Assembly (NCBI RefSeq): GCF_950295315.1
Contig: NC_080170.1
Span: 92,736,054-92,800,053 of the forward strand
Direction of reading: 5' to 3'
Origin: Erinaceus europaeus
Taxonomy: Eukaryota; Chordata; Mammalia; Eulipotyphla; Erinaceidae
Length of the DNA: 64,000 bases
Part shown: piece by piece, positions 57,255-64,000 of the stretch
Position numbering within the stretch: position 1 is the first letter of the stretch
How the letters are laid out: each line of letters begins with the position of its first letter
Notes under the pieces: model-generated
Databases searched by the model: none
Told to the model about the DNA's origin: nothing
The model's input: the letters and a program-made list of their open reading frames with translations, nothing else
Program-made: the position numbers and the translations under genes

Positions 57255-57528
57255 TGTCCTTTAGCTTCTTAAACTAGCCTTCTGTTGATGAGTACTTAGG
57301 CAGCTTCCATTCTTTGGCCACTGTGAACAATGCTGATATGAATATGGAAGTACAAATGTCTTTTGAGTAAGTGTGTGTTCTTTGGTAAATGCCCAAGTGT
57401 GGTATTTCTGGGTCTTAGAGTGATTTCATTTTTATTTGTTTAAGGACTCTCCATATCAAGTTCCAAAGGGACTGCACCAGTTTTCATTCCCACCAGCAGT
57501 GTGTAGGAGAGTCCTTTTTCCCCTCAAC

Positions 57529-57999
57529 TGTTGGGTAGTTGCCACCTCCCCCTGGCTTCTGCTTAACCATATGCCTATATAGGGATTTTACTGATCCAAA
57601 GCTTTGGTCTATTTACATAAATCACTTTTACATAAAGCACTCCAGGGCATTGGTGGTTCTATGATAGGATTCTCTCCTGCTCCACCCCCTCCTTGTCACA
57701 CACTGATCCCTTCTTTGTCACACTCTGATTTTCACCAGTCACTTTTCTCTCCACCCTCTCTATATCACATCCTGTTTCCACCCTACTTGGAGAGTATAAA
57801 AACAGCTGCTCTTCTGATTAAAGACACTTGGAAATTGCTTTCCGGCTCCGAGAGTTCCAGAGTGTATCTCCTGCGGAAGTTGGTGCAGCACGAGTTCCTG
57901 ATCCCTCTCCCACACAGCAGCCTAGATCAGCTCCAGTTGAGTTCTCTCCAACCCAGAGAGTACTAGCTCGGGAAGAAATACCCTCAGGCTATCCCGGCA
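57529..57999 (+). mobile_element. 5' LTR of a class II endogenous retrovirus
   Basis: 471 bases from TGTTGGGTAGTTGCC to CTATCCCGGCA, two bases before the primer binding site. It holds a TATA box at 57795, a polyadenylation signal at 57817, and the U5 end TTCTCTCCAACCCAGAGAGT shared with the solo LTR at 37081. No 3' LTR lies in the window, so the pair cannot be compared for age and the target duplication cannot be checked. Confidence 0.9.
57795..57822 (+). promoter_or_regulatory. LTR TATA box and polyadenylation signal
   Basis: TATAAAAA begins at 57795 and ATTAAA spans 57817-57822, only 22 bases apart. The solo LTR at 37081 has the same close arrangement (TTTAAAA at 37421, AATAAA at 37445). 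The transcript start was not determined. Confidence 0.75.
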
Positions 58000-58001
58000 T
58001 C

Positions 58002-58020
58002 TGGCGCCCGGAACAGGGAC
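58002..58020 (+). promoter_or_regulatory. Primer binding site, lysine-tRNA type
   Basis: TGGCGCCCGGAACAGGGAC matches the 3' end complement of tRNA-Lys3 except for one extra G in the middle (18 bases expected, 19 present). Such a site primes minus-strand DNA synthesis. Lys3 primers are typical of betaretroviruses and lentiviruses. Confidence 0.85.
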
Positions 58021-58144
58021 ACGTAAGCAACAGATTTTCAAGAAGACATCTTAGATAAGTACACACCTTTTGGGTATCTGCAATATTGTGTTAAGGCACT
58101 GTGATTTTTTTTCTTTCTTATTGTTTTCCTGAGATCTCTCCACG
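58021..58144 (+). other. Proviral leader between primer binding site and gag
   Basis: 124 bases, T-rich toward the end, ending CACG before the gag ATGG (good initiation context). This is where a packaging signal and splice donor would be expected. No strong donor was recognised. Confidence 0.6.
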
Positions 58145-59551
58145 ATGGAAAATCTTTTCCAAATCCTGCATTCTTTTTCCAGTATACAATTTTTATATAT
58201 CTGGGACATTTTTCTCGGGGCTTCACCTTATATCCTGTTGATCATCATAGCAGCTTTTAAGGGATATATAGGGCAACCTCTCAAAAGGCTTAAGGACCTA
58301 GAGGCTGAGGTCCAAGAGATAAAGGAAGTAATCATAGAACTTAACCAGCACCTTAAAAACAAGAAGAAGCAAAGGCCTGTCGTGATCTTGACCCACCCTA
58401 ATTCCTCTGCATCTTGCCCTGAGGCCCCTATTTTGGCAGACACGTGTCTGAATTCTCCTTTGGACTCCACAGCCACATCTTCGGCCACCCCCATTTTGGC
58501 AGAAATGTGTCCGGAACCTCCTGCTGCCTCCACGGCTGCTTCTTCACCCACCCCTGTTTTGATAGACACATGTCCGAATTCTCCTGTAGCCTCCAAAACC
58601 ACTTCTTCGGCTACTTGTCCAGAAGCTTCCACTTCGGTGACTCCTCCTACCGCTACACACTTATCAGAGCAAGTCCACACATTTCCGGTCAATGTTGCCC
58701 CCAATAGACAAAAACCTCAGGCCTGGTATCCATATTCCGCCACAGACCTGAAGGAACTACGCCAGGCTATCAAAGATGACGGTGTTCATGCCCCATGGAC
58801 CAGGTCCATTTTACAAGGCCTGCTTCAGAACCTTAATACTCCTCAAGATTGGAGAGATGTGACTCGTGCTACGCTCCCAGGCCCCCTCTTCCTGCAATGG
58901 GAGGCATTCTTTCGCGACGAATGTTTACAACAATCGCGGAAAAATATTCAAAATCAGCCAGAGGGTAATTTTGATGCATTGTTTGGAACAGGCCAATTAG
59001 AAACAGGGATTCAACAGGCGGAAGCCAAGTTTCCAGCGGGGTATTTTGATCAAGTACGCCTGTGTGCATTAAAAGCATGGGAGCGATTAACACCACCCAT
59101 GGGAGCAGCCTCAGCCCCCATTCTCTCCCTGCAACAAGAACCTGATGAATCCCTCGCTAAATTCATTGCCAGGGTCCAGTCGAGTTTGGAAAGGAAGATT
59201 TATAATCCTGACGCTCGTTTTCTCCTTCTGCGATCCATAGTCTGGGATGGAATGCTTCCGCATTTTCGACAGGCCTGTATCACTCTTAAAAACGAACACC
59301 CAGATACTTGGATTCTAGCTACACAGGATCTCAGATCAAGCTCTTTTCAAGGACCTATGTTACAGGCCTATGCAGCTACCTTACATAAGCAAAAAGGAGC
59401 TTGCTTTCAGTGCGGTCGCCAAGGGCATTGGCGTAACCAATGTCCAGAAAATAGACTGCGACCCCGCCTCCAGTCAGGGCGACCCCACCTCCAGTCAGGG
59501 CGACCCCACCTCCAATCAGGGCAACCCCGCCTCCAGACAGGGAATCAGTGA
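58145..59551 (+). CDS. gag: Retroviral Gag polyprotein, intact frame, unusual N-terminus
   Basis: 468-codon frame without a stop, starting at an ATG in good context 144 bases after the LTR. In order: hydrophobic segment at about residues 14-38 flanked by few charges, resembling a signal anchor; heptad-like coiled coil at about 45-72; three 21-residue repeats at 95-157 rich in Ser, Thr, Pro and Ala; capsid from about 178 (DLKELRQAI at 201, major homology region around Q331-R343, QEPDESLAKFIARV). One CX2CX4HX4C zinc knuckle follows (C420, C423, H428, C433), then four 7-residue repeats (439-466). There is no glycine at position 2, so no myristoylation. Gag assembles particles. By analogy with IAP elements, the hydrophobic start could direct it to the ER (inference). 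Shorter than usual betaretroviral Gag. Confidence 0.93.
   Translation: MENLFQILHSFSSIQFLYIWDIFLGASPYILLIIIAAFKGYIGQPLKRLKDLEAEVQEIKEVIIELNQHLKNKKKQRPVVILTHPNSSASCPEAPILADTCLNSPLDSTATSSATPILAEMCPEPPAASTAASSPTPVLIDTCPNSPVASKTTSSATCPEASTSVTPPTATHLSEQVHTFPVNVAPNRQKPQAWYPYSATDLKELRQAIKDDGVHAPWTRSILQGLLQNLNTPQDWRDVTRATLPGPLFLQWEAFFRDECLQQSRKNIQNQPEGNFDALFGTGQLETGIQQAEAKFPAGYFDQVRLCALKAWERLTPPMGAASAPILSLQQEPDESLAKFIARVQSSLERKIYNPDARFLLLRSIVWDGMLPHFRQACITLKNEHPDTWILATQDLRSSSFQGPMLQAYAATLHKQKGACFQCGRQGHWRNQCPENRLRPRLQSGRPHLQSGRPHLQSGQPRLQTGNQ
58427..58615 (+). repeat. 63-bp x 3 in-frame repeat in gag
   Basis: Codons 95-115, 116-136 and 137-157 of gag are three diverged copies of one 21-residue unit (consensus P-I/V-L-x-D/E-x-C-x-x-x-P-x-x-S-x-x-x-S-S-x-T), lying between the coiled coil and the capsid. 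Confidence 0.85.
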
Positions 59552-60258
59552 AAGGATTTCACTGGAGGAGAGATTGTTGGTCAAGGTTCCATAGGAACTC
59601 TGCCAAATGTAAACAGGGATTTAAACTAGGTATGGGGCTTCCCTTAGCCTGGCCCCCAAGAGGGAAGGAAGCAGGTCGCCCGCTTGGTGCTGTGCCCTTC
59701 TTCCACAAACAGAAGCCCAGCTTGGGACCCAATCCGTTGCTATACCCACCACGCCAAGTAACAATAACAGAGGGTGAGCAGAAGGAGGAACCCGTGGTAT
59801 GTGGGAACTTCCAGCATAGAAATAACCGGCTGGAGCAAGAAAACAGCTCGAATTCGGAGCCTGAGATTTTATGGACCACCCCTGTTTTAGAAAGGGGTCA
59901 CCCAACTATGACAGTAAAGATTGGTAATATTCCTCTTAAGTGTTTGATTGACACGGGAGCAGATAAGACAATATTAAGACAAGCAGAGGTTCCCCAGAGT
60001 TGGGAACTCCTCCCAGGACCACGCTTACATGGTGTTGGAGGATTGACTCAGGCATTCCGCACACGAGATTCCCTTGTGTGGGAAGATCCAGAAGGGACTA
60101 CCGGATGCTTTCAGCCTTTAATAGCTGATATAAGCACCAATTTATTGGGAAGAGACTTGCTGGAATCTTTAGATGTAGTGATATCCTCAGACACCTCTGC
60201 AGGACACCACACTCACTCCTGTGAGAGTGCTAGACCCAAGCAGCACCCCCAATACTAA
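59455..60258 (+). CDS. pro: Retroviral protease frame, -1 to gag
   Basis: Open from 59455 (after a TAG at 59452) and overlapping gag by 97 bases in the -1 frame, so it would be made by ribosomal frameshifting. The first in-frame GTG (59548) is probably not a start. The aspartic protease active site is LIDTGADKT (catalytic Asp codon at 59950), with the C-terminal GRDLL motif at about 60148. Each monomer gives one Asp of the dimeric enzyme that matures Gag and Pol. No dUTPase domain is visible, though many betaretroviral pro frames carry one. Just after the gag stop is KGFHWRRDC, which looks like the second half of a zinc knuckle. No break in the protease domain. Confidence 0.9.
   Translation, partial: TATPPPVRATPPPVRATPPPIRATPPPDRESVKGFHWRRDCWSRFHRNSAKCKQGFKLGMGLPLAWPPRGKEAGRPLGAVPFFHKQKPSLGPNPLLYPPRQVTITEGEQKEEPVVCGNFQHRNNRLEQENSSNSEPEILWTTPVLERGHPTMTVKIGNIPLKCLIDTGADKTILRQAEVPQSWELLPGPRLHGVGGLTQAFRTRDSLVWEDPEGTTGCFQPLIADISTNLLGRDLLESLDVVISSDTSAGHHTHSCESARPKQHPQY
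59459..59542 (+). repeat. 21-bp x 4 in-frame repeat at the gag end
   Basis: Four direct units built on CAGTCAGGGCGACCCCACCT encode R/Q-P-x-L-Q-S/T-G in the gag frame and are also open in the pro frame. They occupy most of the gag-pro overlap, where the -1 frameshift site should lie. Confidence 0.92.
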
Positions 60259-62894
60259 CTGCCACTGTTCGTAACAGAACTCCCCGCTTAGATTGGCTTT
60301 CTAATGAGCCTGTCTGGGTGGAACAGTGGCCTTTGCCTAGGGAGAAGCTAGAAATTTTTAAAAAACTCGTCCAAGAGCAGTTATCTTTGGGACACATTCG
60401 TCATTCTCAAAGCCCATGGAATACTCCAGTCTTTGTAATTAAAAAGCGCTCAGGAAAATGGCGCCTCCTCCAAGATCTTCGTGCAGTTAATAAAACCATG
60501 CAGGTTTGGGGCTCCCCCCAAAGGGGTTTGCCTCTTGCTTCTGCAATTCCCACAGGAATTCCAATCATAGCTATTGATATACAGGATTGTTTTTTCTCTA
60601 TTCCCTTACACGCACAAGATTGTAAACGTTTTGCTTTCTCTGTTCCTTCTATTAATAATGCCAGCCCTGCCGATAGATTTGAATGGGTGGTACTGCCCCA
60701 GGGCATGGCTAATAGTCCTACTATTTGTCAAGAGGTTGTTAAATCTGCCCTTTTTCCATATATTCATAAGGGCCTTAAGGTTTTTCATTATATGGATGAC
60801 GTGTTAATATGGGGAGAATTAGACACAGATCTCTCCGCCCTACGTGATTTTCTAATCCCTGCCTTAAAGAGAAGTGGACTTAATGTAGCTCCTGAGAAGA
60901 TACAGCTAATCCCTCCAATATCTTTCTTAGGCTCAGAGATTTCCCTAACGCAGATTCGTCCTTTAAAACCTTGTGTTACTTTTCCTTCTAATCTCACTCT
61001 TGCTTCTTTACAAAGTTTTCTTGGAAATTTGAATTGGCTTAGGCAGTATCTTTATCTGCCTACGAGCTGCCTGCAACCACTGTTCGATCTGTTAAAAGGA
61101 AACAAACAGCCCTCCTCAAAGCGTATGTTAACCCCTGAAGCATCCTTGGCTCTGGAAAAAGTTAACCAGGCTCTCCAGGACATGCACCTCATTCGATTCT
61201 CCCCCTCCTCTCCAGTAAATCTTCTAATCTTTAACTCCACCCCCACGGTAGTGGGGGCATTGTGGCAGAAACATGGCATTCTCGAATGGCTTCATACGCC
61301 AGTAGGCGGAGCTCCAAGACTCCTTACCGAGATTGATGCCTTAGCATTTATGGTTCGCCAAGGAAGAAACAGATCGGTTCAGGTCTTAGGAAGGGAACCA
61401 GATTCAATCATTCTTCCCTTTTCTCTCACTGATACAGAATGGCTCATACGCCACCATTCTCATTTTGCCATAAGTTTAATGGGTTTTCCAGGACAATTAG
61501 ATAATCATTTTCCCTCTAATAATTTGATAGCTTCTTTACCTCTGTTGCCTCTACTAGTACCTAAACTTTTCTCTCGAGATCCCATCCCCTCTGCTCCTAC
61601 AGTGTTCACTGATGGTGGAAAAAAGGGAGCTGCTGCCCTTATATATTATTCAGACCAGCAATACCCCAAACCTCTCTTTACTGAACTTCCTGATAATTCC
61701 CCTCAGTACAAAGAACTTTATGCTGTTTTCCTTGCATTAAAAGCTGTACCAGAATCCTTCAACCTTTTTTCTGACAGTGTGTATACTGTTAACTTACTTC
61801 CATGGCTTGCTCGATCTTATGTAAGAATTGATGACAACCCACTTTCTCCTCTTTTAATTCAAATTGCCTCTATGCTCTGTTCTCGAACCCATCCACTGTA
61901 TGTTCAGCACCTACGTTCCCACAGCCCTCTTCCTGGTCCCCTGTCCGAAGGGAATGCTGCAGCTGACCGCCTTGCCTCCACAGGAATTCTCCTAGCCTCT
62001 GTCTCTAATCCTGCTGACTTTCATTCCCTAACCCATGTTAATCTTAAAGGTCTTCGAGCTCGATTTCCTGATATTCCTCTGCCACAGTTAAAACGTATTC
62101 TTGCTACATGTTCCTCCTGTGCAGGTCTAATCAAAACACCTGCTATTCAGACTCTGGGGGTTAATCCTCGAGGTTTAAAAGCCAACGCTCTTTGGCAAAT
62201 TGATGTTACCCACATACCTAACTTTGGCAAACAAAAATATGTGTTCATCTCAATTGATACCTTCTCTAAGTTTATGTGGGCTACAGCTCAGACTGGAGAA
62301 AACTCACAAAAGCTTATAAGCCATATGCTCTCCTGTTTTGCTGTAATGGGCTTACCTCTTCAACTTAAAACGGATAGTGGACCTGCTTTTACCAGCAAAC
62401 AATTTAAAGATTTTTGTTCCCTCTGGAACATTACTCATACTACAGGCATTCCGTATAATCCACAGGGACAAGGCATTGTTGAGAGGGCCCATCAAACTCT
62501 TAAGGCTCAATTAAATAAAGAAAAAGGGGAAATGTACCCCCCTAATATCCAGCTGGCAAAAGCCTTAACTACATTAAATCTCTTTAATATTTACAAAAAC
62601 TCCGACCAACCTCCTATAATTCTTCATTGGCAAACACCACCCACCCTCCCAGCTATTAAAGTCAAATGGAAAGACCCACTTGATAAAATTTGGAAAGGAC
62701 CTGACCCCTTGTTGACTATGGGGAGGGGTTTCGCATGTATTTTTCCACAAAATTACTCCAAGCCTATTTGGGTTCCTGCCCGCCATGTCCAGCAATACCC
62801 ACATGATGGCGCTGATATCCCTGAAGAACAAGAAACACTGCAAGAAGACTGGCTGCAAGAGGACTGGCTACAGGATGCACCCCAGGATCCATAA
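60234..62894 (+). CDS. pol: Retroviral Pol (reverse transcriptase, RNase H, integrase), intact frame
   Basis: Open from 60234 (after a TAG at 60231), overlapping pro by 25 bases in the -1 frame; about 887 codons, the usual length. Counting from 60318: reverse transcriptase has D87 in IAIDIQD, LPQGMANSP at about 126-134, and catalytic YMDD at 158-161. RNase H has D432, E466, D486 and D550. Integrase has the zinc-binding H569, H573, C598 and C601, the catalytic D629, D686 and E722 (35 residues between the last two), and the C-terminal WKGPDPLLTMGRGFACIF block. All key residues checked are present with no internal stop. The motif set and three-frame layout match class II (betaretrovirus/IAP) elements. 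The last residues contain a short QEDWL repeat. Confidence 0.96.
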   Translation, partial: TQAAPPILTATVRNRTPRLDWLSNEPVWVEQWPLPREKLEIFKKLVQEQLSLGHIRHSQSPWNTPVFVIKKRSGKWRLLQDLRAVNKTMQVWGSPQRGLPLASAIPTGIPIIAIDIQDCFFSIPLHAQDCKRFAFSVPSINNASPADRFEWVVLPQGMANSPTICQEVVKSALFPYIHKGLKVFHYMDDVLIWGELDTDLSALRDFLIPALKRSGLNVAPEKIQLIPPISFLGSEISLTQIRPLKPCVTFPSNLTLASLQSFLGNLNWLRQYLYLPTSCLQPLFDLLKGNKQPSSKRMLTPEASLALEKVNQALQDMHLIRFSPSSPVNLLIFNSTPTVVGALWQKHGILEWLHTPVGGAPRLLTEIDALAFMVRQGRNRSVQVLGREPDSIILPFSLTDTEWLIRHHSHFAISLMGFPGQLDNHFPSNNLIASLPLLPLLVPKLFSRDPIPSAPTVFTDGGKKGAAALIYYSDQQYPKPLFTELPDNSPQYKELYAVFLALKAVPESFNLFSDSVYTVNLLPWLARSYVRIDDNPLSPLLIQIASMLCSRTHPLYVQHLRSHSPLPGPLSEGNAAADRLASTGILLASVSNPADFHSLTHVNLKGLRARFPDIPLPQLKRILATCSSCAGLIKTPAIQTLGVNPRGLKANALWQIDVTHIPNFGKQKYVFISIDTFSKFMWATAQTGENSQKLISHMLSCFAVMGLPLQLKTDSGPAFTSKQFKDFCSLWNITHTTGIPYNPQGQGIVERAHQTLKAQLNKEKGEMYPPNIQLAKALTTLNLFNIYKNSDQPPIILHWQTPPTLPAIKVKWKDPLDKIWKGPDPLLTMGRGFACIFPQNYSKPIWVPARHVQQYPHDGADIPEEQETLQEDWLQEDWLQDAPQDP

Positions 62895-64000
62895 TACAGC
62901 ATGGCAGAATCAAAAAAAAAAATCTGATTCACAGAACTTCCCCTCCCCCCAATGAATGTCTTATGCTATGACTGGCCAGTTGTGTTTTGTGAGTGAGTGA
63001 GTGAGTGAAAAAAAAAATTGAGTGACCAAAATTTTTGTATGACCCATTGTGCTCAGAGTACTCTGAAAGTTAACTGACTTTATATAAAATGGCTGGACGC
63101 AGCCATGGTTTCTGGAGACGTCCAGAAACAGTCCAAAAATTGTTCATTCCCCCTTTTGATTTCTTTTTTAAGTCTTGATATCAATATGAAATGTTTAGTC
63201 TTAAACTGTGTGAGTAAAGATGGTTCAAATATGACAGTAGATCTAAATTCACATTTGAAATGATATATCTTATTTACAAGTTTTTCTCCTCCTGTGTGTT
63301 ATAAACTATATGTTTAATATGCGTGTTTCAAGTTTGATAAACATTAACTTGACAGTTAAATTGTAACTTTGAAGTTACATTTTTACAAGAAGAGGTAAAA
63401 TCAATTCATTTAAGTAACTGAGTGTTTAAGGTAAAACTCTAAATATTCAATGTGACAATTCATCATCTCCTAAGTTAAAATACAAATTCTCTATATAGGA
63501 CATTTTTGGAGGGCCCCCAAAAATGTCCTGTAAGCTATCTTGTGGAAATTAATCCACAACAAATTTGGCATCAATCTGATATTGTAAATGTACCAAAAAA
63601 AAAAAATTGTCACTAAAATGTGTTAACTCTAGTAACCTGAGTTTGCTTAAAAACCCAATGTAAAAATAGTTAAGAATCAATATATGTGACTTAAATTCGG
63701 TATGAAAACTTAGCTATGTAAAGACTGCTACATGAGGTCACGTAAGATGACCTTTACACGAAATTATAAAGATACCTAAACCAATTATAATCATTGATTT
63801 ATCAATTGTAGTAAACTTCTAATTTGTTACAAAGTTTTTTCATAAGTAATTGACTACAGCTATGACAAGCCTTCGCATAAAGAAGCATCTGCTCATATAG
63901 AATCCCCAGAAATCCATCATGGACCCCTGACCTCTGACATCACCCACAATTACAGCCATCCCCCGAAACCCATGATGTGACCTGACACGATCTGGAGAAC
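62895..64000 (+). other. Post-pol non-coding region with perfect hairpins; no env seen
   Basis: 1.1 kb of AT-rich DNA with no frame that looks like an envelope gene and no 3' LTR. Perfect inverted repeats: GTTTCTGGA-GACG-TCCAGAAAC (63108-63129), a 13-bp stem AGGACATTTTTGG with a 7-base loop (63497-63529), TTGTGGA-AATTAA-TCCACAA (63540-63559) and AGGTCA-CGTAAGA-TGACCT (63735-63753). A short GGCT..AGCC pair lies at 63091-63104, and (GAGT)n at about 62991-63008. Whether all of it belongs to the provirus cannot be told without the 3' LTR. Confidence 0.7.

Larger units (their letters stand above)
54880..57528 (-). mobile_element. Old LINE-1 DNA (antisense), interrupted by younger elements
   Basis: Antisense ORF2-end sequence appears in pieces: about 54880-55040, 55669-56100 (CTTGGCTATTGTAAATTATGCTGC, CTCCACATCCTCACCAACAC), and 56580-56881 with 57271-57528 (TTTGGCCACTGTGAACAATGCTG, TTCATTCCCACCAGCAGTG). 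It is split by insertions at 55044, 56101, 56266 and 56898. The provirus LTR sits at its right end. Confidence 0.75.

Noticed and set aside
57604..57966. 120-aa frame inside the 5' LTR
   Set aside because: Covers U3, the TATA region and U5 of the LTR. Chance open frame.
58228..58704. 158-aa frame antisense to gag
   Set aside because: It lies within the coding repeats of gag and has repeat-driven composition. No reason to think it is expressed.
62895..64000. Envelope gene after pol
   Set aside because: No frame of useful length and no signal peptide, furin-type site or fusion-peptide-like segment seen.

Overview
The window is mammalian nuclear DNA, AT-rich and almost entirely transposon-derived. 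The abundant tRNA-derived SINE (tRNA-like A and B boxes, a CAGGTCTGCAGGTGTCT core, a CAACAA-rich tail) and the LINE-1 tails ending in CCAATAAAGAAATTAAA are ones I associate with hedgehogs (Erinaceidae, probably Erinaceus). That assignment is from recognition and could not be checked by search. I found no host exon, no functional tRNA or rRNA gene and no CRISPR array.

Layout. Bases 1-4940 hold the 5' two thirds of a broken LINE-1 on the minus strand: a 1.65 kb 5'UTR with an internal duplication, a frameshifted ORF1, and an ORF2 with several frameshifts and stops that runs off the left edge. From 5 to 42 kb, low-copy AT-rich DNA is peppered with SINEs, 5'-truncated LINE-1 ends (several with clean target-site duplications), microsatellites, two 5'-inverted LINE-type insertions and one solo LTR (37081-37601). 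From 42.6 to 47.2 kb lies a cluster of long non-coding retroposon copies that share their 3' end with LINE-1. It is interrupted by a chimeric retro-insertion and by a 305-bp solo LTR with a 6-bp target duplication. From 47 to 57.5 kb there are more SINEs, including a two-unit SINE inserted as one piece, and old antisense LINE-1 DNA.

The most notable region is 57529-64000: a class II (betaretrovirus/IAP-like) endogenous retrovirus in the plus orientation. It has a 5' LTR, a lysine-tRNA-type primer binding site, and long open gag, pro and pol frames arranged by successive -1 shifts. All the RT, RNase H and integrase catalytic residues I looked for are present. Its Gag is odd: a hydrophobic, signal-anchor-like N-terminus and a coiled coil in place of a myristoylated matrix start, two in-frame tandem repeats, and one complete zinc knuckle. 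No env follows pol. Instead there is about 1.1 kb of AT-rich DNA with several perfect hairpins, and no 3' LTR before the window ends.

How the parts relate: the LINE-1 machinery explains the SINEs, the truncated tails, the 5' inversions and the target-site duplications. The retroviral elements (one provirus, two solo LTRs and one probable antisense LTR fragment) are a separate layer.
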